Assembly (NCBI RefSeq): GCF_000473165.1
Contig: NZ_KI421504.1
Coordinates: 930,596 to 994,595 of the forward strand
Length of the DNA stretch: 64,000 nucleotides
Direction: 5' to 3'
Source of the DNA: Leisingera aquimarina DSM 24565
Lineage (GTDB): Bacteria; Pseudomonadota; Alphaproteobacteria; Rhodobacterales; Rhodobacteraceae
Shown here piece by piece: positions 36,853 to 44,434 of this stretch. The notes under the pieces are model-generated. The model made no database searches, had not been told where the DNA came from, and saw nothing but the letters and a program-made list of their open reading frames with translations. Made by a program: the position numbers and the translations under genes. The stretch's first letter is position 1, and each line of letters starts with the position of its first letter.

Positions 36853-38292
36853 ATGATCGAGAAACGCGAATTTTACATCAACGGCCAGTGGGCCGCTCCT
36901 GCTGCTTCAAACGATTTCGAAGTGGTAAACCCCTCGACCGAAGAACCCTGTGCAGTAATCTCGCTGGGGTCCGAGGCTGATACCAACGCCGCCGTTGCCG
37001 CGGCCAAGGCCGCACTGCCTGGCTGGATGAATACCCCGGTGGAAGAGCGCATTGCGCTGGTTGAGAAGCTGGTGGATGTCTATGAGGCCCGCGCCGAAGA
37101 TCTGGCCCAGGCGATGTCGCTGGAAATGGGCGCACCGATCGACATGGCGCGCACGTCGCAGGCCGGAGCGGGAAGCTGGCACCTGCGCAACTTCATCACC
37201 GCGGCCAAGGAGTTTCCCTTTGACGGGCCGCTGAACGACCGCAGCCCGAACGACCGCATCATCCACGAAGCGGTGGGCGTCTGCGCCTTGATCACGCCGT
37301 GGAACTGGCCGATGAATCAGGTGACGCTCAAGGTTGGCGCAGCGGCGGTTGCCGGGTGCACCATGGTTCTGAAGCCTTCAGAGCAAAGCCCGCTGAACGC
37401 AATGATCTTTGCCGAGCTGATGGATGAGGCCGGCTTCCCGGCAGGTGTCTTCAACTTAGTGAACGGCGACGGCCCGGGTGTTGGCTCGCAGCTCACCACC
37501 CATCCGGATGTGGACATGATCTCCTTCACCGGCTCCACCCGCGCAGGGATCGCGATTACCCAGGCTGCGGCTCCGACCCTGAAAAAGGTGGATCTGGAGC
37601 TGGGCGGCAAAGGCGCCAATGTGATTTTTGAAGATGCCGACGAGAAGGCGGTGAAGCGCGGCGTGCTGCACATGATGCAAAACACCGGTCAAAGCTGCAA
37701 CGCGCCCAGCCGGATGCTGGTGCAGAACAGCATCTATGACCGCGTGGTTGCCGAGGCGGCGGAAGTGGCTGCGAAGGTCGAGGTCGGCCCGGCCAGCCAG
37801 GAAGGCCGTCACATCGGTCCGGTGGTGAACGAGATGCAGTGGACCAAGATCCAGGACCTGATCCAGCAAGGCATCGATGAAGGCGCCAAGCTGATTGCCG
37901 GCGGCACTGGACGTCCGGACGGTTTGAACAAGGGTTACTATGTAAAGCCCACGGTCTTTGCCGATGTGAACAACCAGATGACCATCGCGCGCGAAGAAAT
38001 CTTTGGCCCGGTTCTGTCGATCATTCCCTTCGAGAATGAGGAAGACGCGATCGGGATCGCCAACGACACGCCCTATGGGCTGACCAACTATGTGCAGACC
38101 CAGGATGGCGCCCGCGCCAACCGCATGGCTCGCGCGCTGCGCTCCGGCATGGTCGAGATGAACGGCAAGTCGCGCTCGGCCGGTTCGCCCTTCGGCGGCA
38201 TGAAACAGTCCGGTAAAGGCCGTGAAGGCGGTAAATGGGGCATCGAGGACTTCCTGGAAGTGAAGGCCGTCGGCGGCTGGGTGGCCGAATAA
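36853..38292 (+). CDS. NAD(P)-dependent aldehyde dehydrogenase
   Basis: A 479-residue aldehyde dehydrogenase. It has the cofactor-binding ITPWNWPMNQV and SFTGSTRAGIAI segments, the general-base glutamate E249 in LELGGKG, the catalytic cysteine C282 in NTGQSCNAPSR, and the late EEIFGPVLSI motif. The aldehyde oxidised cannot be told from sequence. The ATG at 36853 has a GGGAG site. It stands alone, ends at its own terminator, and its promoter region holds a 16-base palindrome. Confidence 0.93.
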   Translation: MIEKREFYINGQWAAPAASNDFEVVNPSTEEPCAVISLGSEADTNAAVAAAKAALPGWMNTPVEERIALVEKLVDVYEARAEDLAQAMSLEMGAPIDMARTSQAGAGSWHLRNFITAAKEFPFDGPLNDRSPNDRIIHEAVGVCALITPWNWPMNQVTLKVGAAAVAGCTMVLKPSEQSPLNAMIFAELMDEAGFPAGVFNLVNGDGPGVGSQLTTHPDVDMISFTGSTRAGIAITQAAAPTLKKVDLELGGKGANVIFEDADEKAVKRGVLHMMQNTGQSCNAPSRMLVQNSIYDRVVAEAAEVAAKVEVGPASQEGRHIGPVVNEMQWTKIQDLIQQGIDEGAKLIAGGTGRPDGLNKGYYVKPTVFADVNNQMTIAREEIFGPVLSIIPFENEEDAIGIANDTPYGLTNYVQTQDGARANRMARALRSGMVEMNGKSRSAGSPFGGMKQSGKGREGGKWGIEDFLEVKAVGGWVAE

Positions 38293-38314
38293 ATCCGCAG
38301 CCTTAGAAGTCATG

Positions 38315-38346
38315 GAAAGCCGCCTGTCCGGGCGGCTTTCCTGTTT
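38315..38346 (+). terminator. Intrinsic terminator after aldehyde dehydrogenase
   Basis: GAAAGCCGCC and GGCGGCTTTC form a perfect ten-base-pair stem with a six-base loop, followed by CTGTTT. Two further GC hairpins, including GCCCGTG/CACGGGC at 38431-38449, fill the rest of the gap up to azlD. Confidence 0.75.
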
Positions 38347-38470
38347 GCGGGGTTGAATTTGGGACACCGGCAGTGCTCCCGCGTCTTCATTCCACCCGGC
38401 TGCGCCGGGCAGTCCTCAGCCTTGGGCGTGGCCCGTGCTGTGCACGGGCAGGGGGCCTGCGCGGGGTTGG

Positions 38471-38767
38471 TCAGAAATAGGCTCTAAGCAGGTAGATCGC
38501 TGCTATTCCGGCAGCCATAGTCAGGGGCAGGCTGCGCGTGGCAAGTGCCACTGCCAGGGCCACCGTTCCGGCGGCCCATTCCTGCGGGCCGCCCCGCATC
38601 AGGAGGTAGGTGACCAGCGACAGGATCAGGCAGCCCGGCAGCGCCTGCAGGCCGCGCGCCCAAGGACCGTGATCCGGCAGCCGTTGGCCCAGCAGATAAC
38701 CGGACAGCCGCACCGCAAAAGTAGCCGCTGCCAGCCCGAGAATCAGGATCCATGTTTCAGTCATCAT
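38471..38767 (-). CDS. azlD: AzlD-family branched-chain amino acid export subunit
   Basis: A 98-residue membrane protein with three to four hydrophobic segments, including WILILGLAAATFAVRLSGYLLGQRL. It matches the small AzlD partner of AzlC, which together export branched-chain amino acids. Two adjacent ATG codons (38767 and 38764) could start it. It overlaps the azlC stop by about 8-11 bases, so translation is coupled. Confidence 0.88.
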   Translation of the reverse strand: MMTETWILILGLAAATFAVRLSGYLLGQRLPDHGPWARGLQALPGCLILSLVTYLLMRGGPQEWAAGTVALAVALATRSLPLTMAAGIAAIYLLRAYF

Positions 38768-39470
38768 TCAGCACTCCGGCAAGGACCGCTCCGCCCAGAC
38801 CGCCCAGGATCAGTGTCCAGGTGGGATCCATCGGCGTTAAGAGACCTGCCAGCAATACGATGGCCACAGAACCGGCCCAGGGCAAAAGCATGGTTGAACC
38901 GTTCCACAGCGACCGGAGAATGGCGATGAAAGCTGCGGTGAAAGCAAAATCCATACCCAGGGCCTTGGGTTCAGGCACAGTGCTGGCAAAACTCGCGCCT
39001 GCCACTGTGGACAGCACCCAGACTGCAATCAGCCCGATTCCGCCGCCAATCAAATACCAGTAACCGGCTTGATGGCCACGGGCGCGCATCGCGTGCATCA
39101 GGGCCCAATTTTCGTCCGTGGCCAGATGCACACCTAGCAGCACTTGCCACCAGGGCCGTCCGGAATACTCATCCCGGAGCGAGGCCGTGATCAGAAGCAG
39201 CCGCAGGTTCAGTGCCAGCCCGGCCAGGATGGCTGCACCCGCGCCGGTGCCGGCAGCCAGCCGCTCCACTGCGATGATCTGCGAAGATCCGGCAAAGACG
39301 ATGGTGCCCATTACTCCGGTCTGCAGCCCATCCATGCTTGCCTGTGCTGCGAGCAGGCCGAAAGCCAGCCCATAGACAGCAACGCCGGCAGCCAATGGCA
39401 GGATATCCCGCAGTCCGGAGGTCAGCTGGCTGAAGGCGGGGGGCCGGGCAGAGATGTTCTGGATTGCCAT
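38757..39470 (-). CDS. azlC: AzlC-family branched-chain amino acid exporter
   Basis: A 237-residue inner-membrane protein. DILPLAAGVAVYGLAFGLLAAQ, GTIVFAGSSQIIAVERLAAG and NLRLLLITASLR are typical of AzlC, the larger subunit of the branched-chain amino acid exporter. The start at 39470 is supported by a GAGGA site; a longer frame runs across the operator region and is rejected. It is divergent from an XRE-cupin gene, the likely regulator, with repeated CGAAC sites between them. Confidence 0.9.
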   Translation of the reverse strand: MAIQNISARPPAFSQLTSGLRDILPLAAGVAVYGLAFGLLAAQASMDGLQTGVMGTIVFAGSSQIIAVERLAAGTGAGAAILAGLALNLRLLLITASLRDEYSGRPWWQVLLGVHLATDENWALMHAMRARGHQAGYWYLIGGGIGLIAVWVLSTVAGASFASTVPEPKALGMDFAFTAAFIAILRSLWNGSTMLLPWAGSVAIVLLAGLLTPMDPTWTLILGGLGGAVLAGVLNDD

Positions 39471-39513
39471 TGAGGGCAGTTCCTCTGGAAACGGGGTATG
39501 ATTTCGCTTAAAC

Positions 39514-39583
39514 CGAACGCAAGTTTTGTATACCGAACGGCACGTTCGTTCGTCAAGTCGAACGAGAAGGTGAAATATCGAAC
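39514..39583. promoter_or_regulatory. CGAAC repeat operator between azlC and the XRE-cupin gene
   Basis: CGAAC half-sites occur at 39514, 39534, 39559 and 39579 in direct orientation, and inverted GTTCG copies at 39544-39552. Perfect pairs are CGAACG-GCA-CGTTCG (39534-39548) and GTTCG-TCAAGT-CGAAC (39548-39563). Several sites are 20 bases apart, about two helical turns. This looks like a multi-site operator for the divergent pair. Confidence 0.65.
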
Positions 39584-40132
39584 ATGTCAGCACCTCATCA
39601 AATGATTGCTGCCGCCATCCAACGCGAGCGCAGCCGCGCCGGAATGTCGCTGTCGGGGCTGGCCGCACAGGCTGGAATTGCCAAATCAACCCTTTCGCAG
39701 CTTGAAGCCGGTAACGGAAATCCCAGCGTAGAGACGCTTTGGGCACTGGCCGCAGCGCTGGACGTTCCGCTGAGCTTGCTGTTTGAGACCGAGGCGCCTG
39801 CCACTAGGCTCATCCGCGCAAGTGAGGGGGAGGTGCTGGAGTCGGAGCAGTCAGACTTCGCTGCCGTTCTATTGTCCCGCAGCCCGCCGAATGTGCGCCG
39901 GGATGTCTACCGCGTGGTGATGCAGCCGGGCGAAACCCGCCGCGCCGCGCCGCACCCGCGCGGCACAGTGGAACATATGCTGGTCTGTTCCGGACAGATG
40001 CGGGCAGGGCTGGAAGGACGGGAGGAGCTGCTGTGGCCGGGTGATTACTACAGCTTTCCCGGCGACCACCCGCATAGCTATGAGGCGACGCGGAGCGGCA
40101 CATTGTTCCTGATGGTGATGGAGGCGCCCTGA
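39584..40132 (+). CDS. XRE-family regulator with cupin domain
   Basis: A 182-residue regulator. The helix-turn-helix covers about residues 10-62 (MSLSGLAAQAGIAKSTLSQLEAGNGNPSVE in two pieces). The cupin half has HPRGTVEHMLVCSGQM and WPGDYYSFPGDHPHSYEA, including histidines suited to metal or ligand binding. It faces azlCD and probably controls amino-acid export in response to a metabolite. Its ribosome site AGAAGG is followed by the last CGAAC half-site, so binding there could block its own translation start region. Confidence 0.9.
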   Translation: MSAPHQMIAAAIQRERSRAGMSLSGLAAQAGIAKSTLSQLEAGNGNPSVETLWALAAALDVPLSLLFETEAPATRLIRASEGEVLESEQSDFAAVLLSRSPPNVRRDVYRVVMQPGETRRAAPHPRGTVEHMLVCSGQMRAGLEGREELLWPGDYYSFPGDHPHSYEATRSGTLFLMVMEAP

Positions 40133-40140
40133 CCGGGGCC

Positions 40141-40794
40141 TCAAAACTCCGGCTTCACCCGGAATTTCAGCGACTCGCCGCTGTCCGGGTGTTTGATCCG
40201 CAGCTCCTGGGAATGCAGCATGAGCCTGGGATGCTCCAGTGCTGCACCGCTGGCATAAAGCGGATCGCCCAGGATCGGGTGGCCCAGCGACAGCATATGC
40301 ACCCGCAGCTGATGCGTGCGCCCGGTCTTCGGTGTCAGCCGCACCCGTGTGACGCCGTCCTCGTACTTCATCACCCGCCATTCGGTGACGGCGGGTTTGC
40401 CGGTCTCATTGCAGACCATCTGCTTGGGCCGGTTCGGCCAATCCACGATCAGAGGCAGATCCACTGTGCCGCTGCGCGGCTCCAGCCTGCCAGCCACGCG
40501 CGCCACATAGGCCTTTTTCGCCGTGCGCTTTTCAAACTGCATCGAAAGATGCCGCTGCGCATGCGGGGAGAGGCCGAACACCATCACGCCCGACGTATCC
40601 CGGTCCAGCCGATGAACCAGCAGCGCCTCGGGGAACACCGCCTGAATGCGGGAGATCAGGCAATCGGCCAGATGCGCGCCGCGCCCAGGCACCGATAACA
40701 GCCCGGCAGGCTTGCTTACCGCCAGCAGCTCGGCGTCGTGGTGCAGGATCTCCAGCGGGTCCTGCGGCGGTGTGTATTCGCTTGAAACGGCCAT
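40141..40794 (-). CDS. RluA-family pseudouridine synthase
   Basis: The protein converts uridine to pseudouridine in rRNA or tRNA. It has the family's catalytic aspartate in LLVHRLDRDTSGVMVF, the early LLAVSKPAGLLSVPGRG, and KTGRTHQLRVHM near the C-terminus. No S4 domain is present. Start is uncertain: ATG at 40794 (217 residues, family-like N-terminus) or ATG at 40854, which has a better GGAGAG site and would add 20 residues. Target position is unknown; RluA and TruC-like enzymes look similar. It is divergent from truB. Confidence 0.9.
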   Translation of the reverse strand: MAVSSEYTPPQDPLEILHHDAELLAVSKPAGLLSVPGRGAHLADCLISRIQAVFPEALLVHRLDRDTSGVMVFGLSPHAQRHLSMQFEKRTAKKAYVARVAGRLEPRSGTVDLPLIVDWPNRPKQMVCNETGKPAVTEWRVMKYEDGVTRVRLTPKTGRTHQLRVHMLSLGHPILGDPLYASGAALEHPRLMLHSQELRIKHPDSGESLKFRVKPEF

Positions 40795-40958
40795 GGCCGC
40801 CTGCCTAGCGCCACTGGCAGGCAGGGGCAAGCGCTGGCCGGTTCCGGCCCCCATCGGGTTTCTCTCCAGGCTTTCCTTCGGGACCTGTCATTTGCTAAAT
40901 TGACACTGTCCCGGCGATCCGGTAACCGGCGCGCCTCACGTACACATGGGGACTAGGC

Positions 40959-41870
40959 ATGGCACGCAAACGCAAAGGGCGCGATATTTCCGGCTGGCTG
41001 GTGGTGGACAAGCCTGCGGGGCTGACCAGTACGGCGGTTGTGAACAAGGTGCGCTGGGCGCTGGATGCCAAGAAGGCAGGCCATGCGGGCACCCTGGACC
41101 CTGAGGCAACCGGTGTTCTGGCCGTGGCGCTGGGCGAGGCAACCAAGACCGTGCCGTATATTACCGACGCGTTGAAGGCCTATACATTCACTGTACGGCT
41201 GGGTGCTGCAACCAATACCGACGATGCCGAGGGCGAGGTGATTGCCGAAAGCGCCGAGCGCCCCACCGACGAGCAGATCAAGGAAGCTCTGCAACCCTTC
41301 CTGGGCGAGATCATGCAGGTGCCGCCCAAGTTCTCAGCGGTGAAGATCGACGGTCAGCGTGCCTATAAACTGGCTCGTGACGGCGAAGAGGTGGAGCTTT
41401 CTGCCCGCCCGCTGTGGGTCGAAGAACTGATCCTGCTGGACCGTCCTGACGAAGACCATGTGGTGCTGGAGATGACCTGCGGCAAAGGCGGATATGTGCG
41501 CTCAATCGCCCGCGATCTGGGTGCGGCCCTGGGGTGCCACGGCCATGTGAAGCAGTTGCGGCGGATCTGGTCCGGTCCCTTTGATGCCGAAGACGGCATT
41601 TCGCTGGAGCTGGTGGATGAGCTAGCGAAATCCACTGATCTGGACCGGTATCTGCGGCCTCTGGAAGAAGGGCTTGCCGACCTGCCCGAGCTGAAATGCA
41701 CCCCGCAGGGTGCGGTGCGCTTGCGCAACGGCAACCCGGGCATGGTGATGGCCGCAGATGTGGAATACGGCGATGAGGCCTGGGCCTCGCTGGACGGACA
41801 GGCGGTGGCTGTGGGGATCTACAAGGCTGGTGAATTGCACCCAAGCCGGGTGTTTGTGCAGCCGGAATGA
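40959..41870 (+). CDS. truB: tRNA pseudouridine-55 synthase
   Basis: TruB makes pseudouridine 55 in the tRNA T-loop. The 303-residue protein has [17 protein letters not shown] near the N-terminus, the catalytic aspartate in [28 protein letters not shown], and [16 protein letters not shown]. In many alphaproteobacteria rpsO follows directly; here about 2.1 kb with two other genes and a large inverted repeat lie between truB and rpsO. Confidence 0.96.
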   Translation: MARKRKGRDISGWLVVDKPAGLTSTAVVNKVRWALDAKKAGHAGTLDPEATGVLAVALGEATKTVPYITDALKAYTFTVRLGAATNTDDAEGEVIAESAERPTDEQIKEALQPFLGEIMQVPPKFSAVKIDGQRAYKLARDGEEVELSARPLWVEELILLDRPDEDHVVLEMTCGKGGYVRSIARDLGAALGCHGHVKQLRRIWSGPFDAEDGISLELVDELAKSTDLDRYLRPLEEGLADLPELKCTPQGAVRLRNGNPGMVMAADVEYGDEAWASLDGQAVAVGIYKAGELHPSRVFVQPE

Positions 41871-41924
41871 TCTGCCTGCAGCCGGTCCAGGCTGCTGAGC
41901 TGTCAGCCACAAGGGCAATTTAAC

Positions 41925-41984
41925 AGGTCAGTAGTTTTGACTGAATGTTTCGCGCGCGAAACATTGGGCCAGGATTTCTGACCT
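41925..41984. repeat. 60-bp concentric inverted repeat behind truB
   Basis: The core at 41944-41965 is a perfect 22-base palindrome made of AATGTTTCGCG and its complement. Outer arms AGGTCAG (41925-41931) and CTGACCT (41978-41984) share exactly the same centre, between 41954 and 41955. The bases between partly pair through A-T and G-U matches. The inner TGTTTC...GAAACA resembles the ParB site parS (TGTTTCACGTGAAACA) but with a 6-base GC centre instead of 4 bases. Confidence 0.7.
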
Positions 41985-42146
41985 ATTTCTCTTATGATTG
42001 AGTTTGTACGTGTGCCTATCCGCACCTAGGACGAGACCGGCTGCCGCAAAGCCAAATCCTAGCAGCAGCAACAATTCCATGAATAAACTGTCCGAATGAA
42101 GTGCGTCACCAACAACTAATACGTATTGTGGCGTCCGAAAATTCAC
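41928..42146 (-). CDS. Possible small membrane protein (uncertain)
   Basis: A 72-residue frame lies in the AT-richer gap 41871-42225. It has one hydrophobic stretch (MELLLLLGFGFAAAGLVLGA) followed by a basic tail. There is only a weak ribosome site, and its 3' end runs through the 22-base palindrome. It may be a real single-pass protein or chance. Apart from this frame and the inverted repeat, the gap shows nothing. Confidence 0.25.
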   Translation of the reverse strand: MNFRTPQYVLVVGDALHSDSLFMELLLLLGFGFAAAGLVLGADRHTYKLNHKRNRSEILAQCFARETFSQNY

Positions 42147-42225
42147 TTAGGGGTGTATTCAGGGTTGATCTTGAAACTTGGGCAGTAAGCTTGGATAGTC
42201 AAAAAAGCCCTGCTACAGACGGCTG

Positions 42226-42738
42226 ATGATCACCCGCAGCCACACCAAGGGCGATGCGCCCTCAACCGCCGTCTATTCCGATTGCGAAACCTACCGCTAC
42301 AGCCTGTCCCGGGTTTGGGATCCTGCCGGGCCGCGGGTGATGTTTGTGATGCTGAACCCGTCAACCGCAACTGAAGTGCAGAACGATCCGACCATTGAAC
42401 GCTGCGAGCGCCGCGCGCGGGCATTGGGGTTCGGCGGTTTCCGGGCCACCAATATCTTTGCCTGCCGGGTCACCGATCCGCGCGGGATGCGGCAGCTGGA
42501 AGAACCAGAAGGCCCAGGCAACATGGCGGCCATTTTGAACGGCATGGATTGGGCTGACATGGTAATCTGCGCCTGGGGCACCCACGGTGAGCATCGCGGG
42601 CAAGGGTCCCGGGTTGCCACGGCGCTGCGCGCAACCGGAAAGCCGCTGCACCACCTCGGTCTCAGCAAGGCTGGCCATCCGAAGCATCCGCTTTACATCG
42701 CCTACTCCCAGCCACCAGAGCTTTGGCAGCAGCTTTAG
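42226..42738 (+). CDS. DUF1643 family protein
   Basis: A 170-residue cytoplasmic protein with the DUF1643 hallmarks: VMFVMLNPSTATEVQNDPTI near residue 38, ARALGFGGFRATNIFACR, and ICAWGTHGE. The family is widespread in bacteria, often near mobile or accessory genes, and has no known activity. It lies in the segment separating truB from rpsO and is read in the same direction as both. Confidence 0.88.
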   Translation: MITRSHTKGDAPSTAVYSDCETYRYSLSRVWDPAGPRVMFVMLNPSTATEVQNDPTIERCERRARALGFGGFRATNIFACRVTDPRGMRQLEEPEGPGNMAAILNGMDWADMVICAWGTHGEHRGQGSRVATALRATGKPLHHLGLSKAGHPKHPLYIAYSQPPELWQQL

Positions 42739-42847
42739 CGGGCTCTTCGGTGGTTGTTAACTGATGTTCCTCATTTGTTTTGCATTTACAATCATCGCGT
42801 GTAATCGTGAAAGCGGGTTATGAGTATTTATTGAGGTTGAGCGGGCA

Positions 42848-43831
42848 ATGTTGTGGCTGGCAAGTGTTCTGGGCCTTGTTGCGGTGGGCAGCGCGGTCCT
42901 GGTTGATACCGAAACCCCGGATGGGGAGGGGACGGCCTTCGGCCCCGATCAGGAGGCTGGCACCGGCGGGGATGGGCTGGATGGAGGGTTTATCGAGCCG
43001 GAAGGCAGAACCGTAACCGGTACAGATGAAAATGACGTCATCACGGGAACCGGGGCGGCTGACAGCCTTAGCGGCGGGGATGGCGATGACCAGCTTGGCG
43101 GGTACAGCGGTCATGACTGGATAGACGGGGGCCAGGGCAGTGATGTTCTGCGCGGCAATAGCGGCGATGACAGCCTGTCCGGCGGCAAAGGCCAGGACCT
43201 GCTGCACGGCGAAGACGGTTCTGACTCGCTGGAAGGAGATGCCGGAGAGGACAGTCTTTTTGGGCATTTCGGGGATGACACGCTTCAGGGCGGCGGCGGT
43301 GCGGATCTGCTGCATGGCGGCCAAGGGCAGGACTGGCTGGAGGGCGGTGAAGGCCGGGACACACTGCACGGCAATGACAGCGACGACAGCCTTGCGGGCG
43401 GCGGCGGCGGCGACGCGCTGTTTGGCGGTTATGGAAATGATGTGGTGTCCGGTGCCGGGGACGGCACGGATCGGGACTATGTCAATGGCGGTGCCGGTGA
43501 TGACACACTGATTGCCGGTGCAGGGGATGTGCTGACCGGCGGTGCCGGCGCAGATCAGTTCATGGCAGGCAACTGGACCGGGACCGAGGATGCGGTGCAG
43601 CTGATGGATTTTGATTCGGACGAAGACACGCTGGTGCTTGTTTGGGATTTCGAAGACGGTGAAGAGCCTGCCGTGGAGCTGCAGCAAAACCCTGAAGCAG
43701 AGGACGAACAGGTTATCCTTGTCGACGGCGAGCCTGCCTTGCGGGTTACCGGAGCCAGCGGGCTGACTGCGGCGGATCTGGTGCTGACCGATCCGGCCTC
43801 AGCCGCTGCAACCGGGTTGCTGCCGCAGTAG
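42848..43831 (+). CDS. RTX-type calcium-binding repeat protein
   Basis: A 327-residue, very acidic protein. An N-terminal hydrophobic segment ([19 protein letters not shown]) is followed by about a dozen GGxGxDxLx-type nonapeptides from residue 58 to 240, such as [10 protein letters not shown] and GGAGADQF. These form calcium-loaded beta-rolls. The C-terminal 90 residues are acidic with no known catalytic domain. RTX proteins are often type I secreted, but the N-terminal hydrophobic segment here suggests membrane anchoring or Sec export. No secretion genes are adjacent. Function is unknown. Confidence 0.85.
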   Translation: MLWLASVLGLVAVGSAVLVDTETPDGEGTAFGPDQEAGTGGDGLDGGFIEPEGRTVTGTDENDVITGTGAADSLSGGDGDDQLGGYSGHDWIDGGQGSDVLRGNSGDDSLSGGKGQDLLHGEDGSDSLEGDAGEDSLFGHFGDDTLQGGGGADLLHGGQGQDWLEGGEGRDTLHGNDSDDSLAGGGGGDALFGGYGNDVVSGAGDGTDRDYVNGGAGDDTLIAGAGDVLTGGAGADQFMAGNWTGTEDAVQLMDFDSDEDTLVLVWDFEDGEEPAVELQQNPEAEDEQVILVDGEPALRVTGASGLTAADLVLTDPASAAATGLLPQ

Positions 43832-43873
43832 GCCCGCGCGGTTCCACCGGCTGGCAGTTAATCTTTGCCTTTA

Positions 43874-43932
43874 CCATGGAAACATCATATACGCCCGCAT
43901 CTGCTGCGATTCTGCAGCGGATTTCTCCATGG
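43874..43932 (+). promoter_or_regulatory. rpsO leader hairpin
   Basis: ATCTGCTGC (43899-43907) pairs with GCAGCGGAT (43914-43922), with one G-U pair. An outer stem CCATGG-AAA (43874-43882) pairs with TTT-CT-CCATGG (43922-43932). S15 represses its own translation through a leader structure in several bacteria, so this is a candidate control element; that is inferred. Confidence 0.4.
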
Positions 43933-43991
43933 GCCTGTGCTGGACGACATCCCGGCCTGAGCCATCCACTCTAACCTTTAAGGAGACCCCG

Positions 43992-44261
43992 ATGTCGATC
44001 ACTGCAGAAGAAAAAAACCGCCTGATGAAAGAATTCGCAACCAAGGACGGCGACACCGGTTCGCCGGAAGTCCAGGTTGCAATCCTGACCTCGCGCATCA
44101 ACACCCTGACTGAGCACTTCAAGACCCACAAGAAGGACAACCACGGCCGCCGTGGCCTTCTGAAGATGGTTGCTCAGCGCCGCAAGCTGCTGGATTACAC
44201 CAAAGGCAAGGACGTGTCCCGTTACCAGGACCTGATCAAGCGCCTGGGTATCCGCCGCTAA
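43992..44261 (+). CDS. rpsO: 30S ribosomal protein S15
   Basis: An 89-residue protein that binds the 16S rRNA three-way junction and starts central-domain assembly. [20 protein letters not shown] and [20 protein letters not shown] are the classic S15 signatures. The ATG at 43992 is preceded by an AAGGAG site; a longer in-frame start at 43929 is not S15-like. It stands alone with its own leader and terminator instead of being joined to truB or pnp. Confidence 0.97.
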   Translation: MSITAEEKNRLMKEFATKDGDTGSPEVQVAILTSRINTLTEHFKTHKKDNHGRRGLLKMVAQRRKLLDYTKGKDVSRYQDLIKRLGIRR

Positions 44262-44283
44262 TCCGCGCTTATCCCGGATTTCT

Positions 44284-44315
44284 ACGCCCGTTCCGAAAGG
44301 AGCGGGCGTTTTCTT
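44284..44315 (+). terminator. Intrinsic terminator after rpsO
   Basis: CGCCCGTTCC-GAAA-GGAGCGGGCG forms a ten-base-pair stem with one G-U pair and a GNRA loop, followed by TTTTCTTTT. Confidence 0.88.
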
Positions 44316-44363
44316 TTGCTCACAAGCCCTGTCTTGGGCCTGGGACGCCGGCAGGGCCGAATA

Positions 44364-44389
44364 GAAAACGCCGCCCCGATGGAGCGGCG
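44364..44389 (-). terminator. Intrinsic terminator of the deoC-ALDH16 operon
   Basis: On the minus strand CGCCGCTCC pairs with GGGGCGGCG around a short loop, followed by TTTTCTATT. It lies 45 bases after the ALDH16 stop. Confidence 0.75.
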
Positions 44390-44434
44390 CTGTATATCTT
44401 GATCAGAAGCGGGAAAGCCCTGGGGCCCTGTGCC

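Noticed and set aside
43068-43687. Tandem DNA repeats or CRISPR-like array
   Set aside because: The periodic pattern is the coding of GGxGxDxLx protein repeats in the RTX gene; there are no identical repeats with unique spacers.
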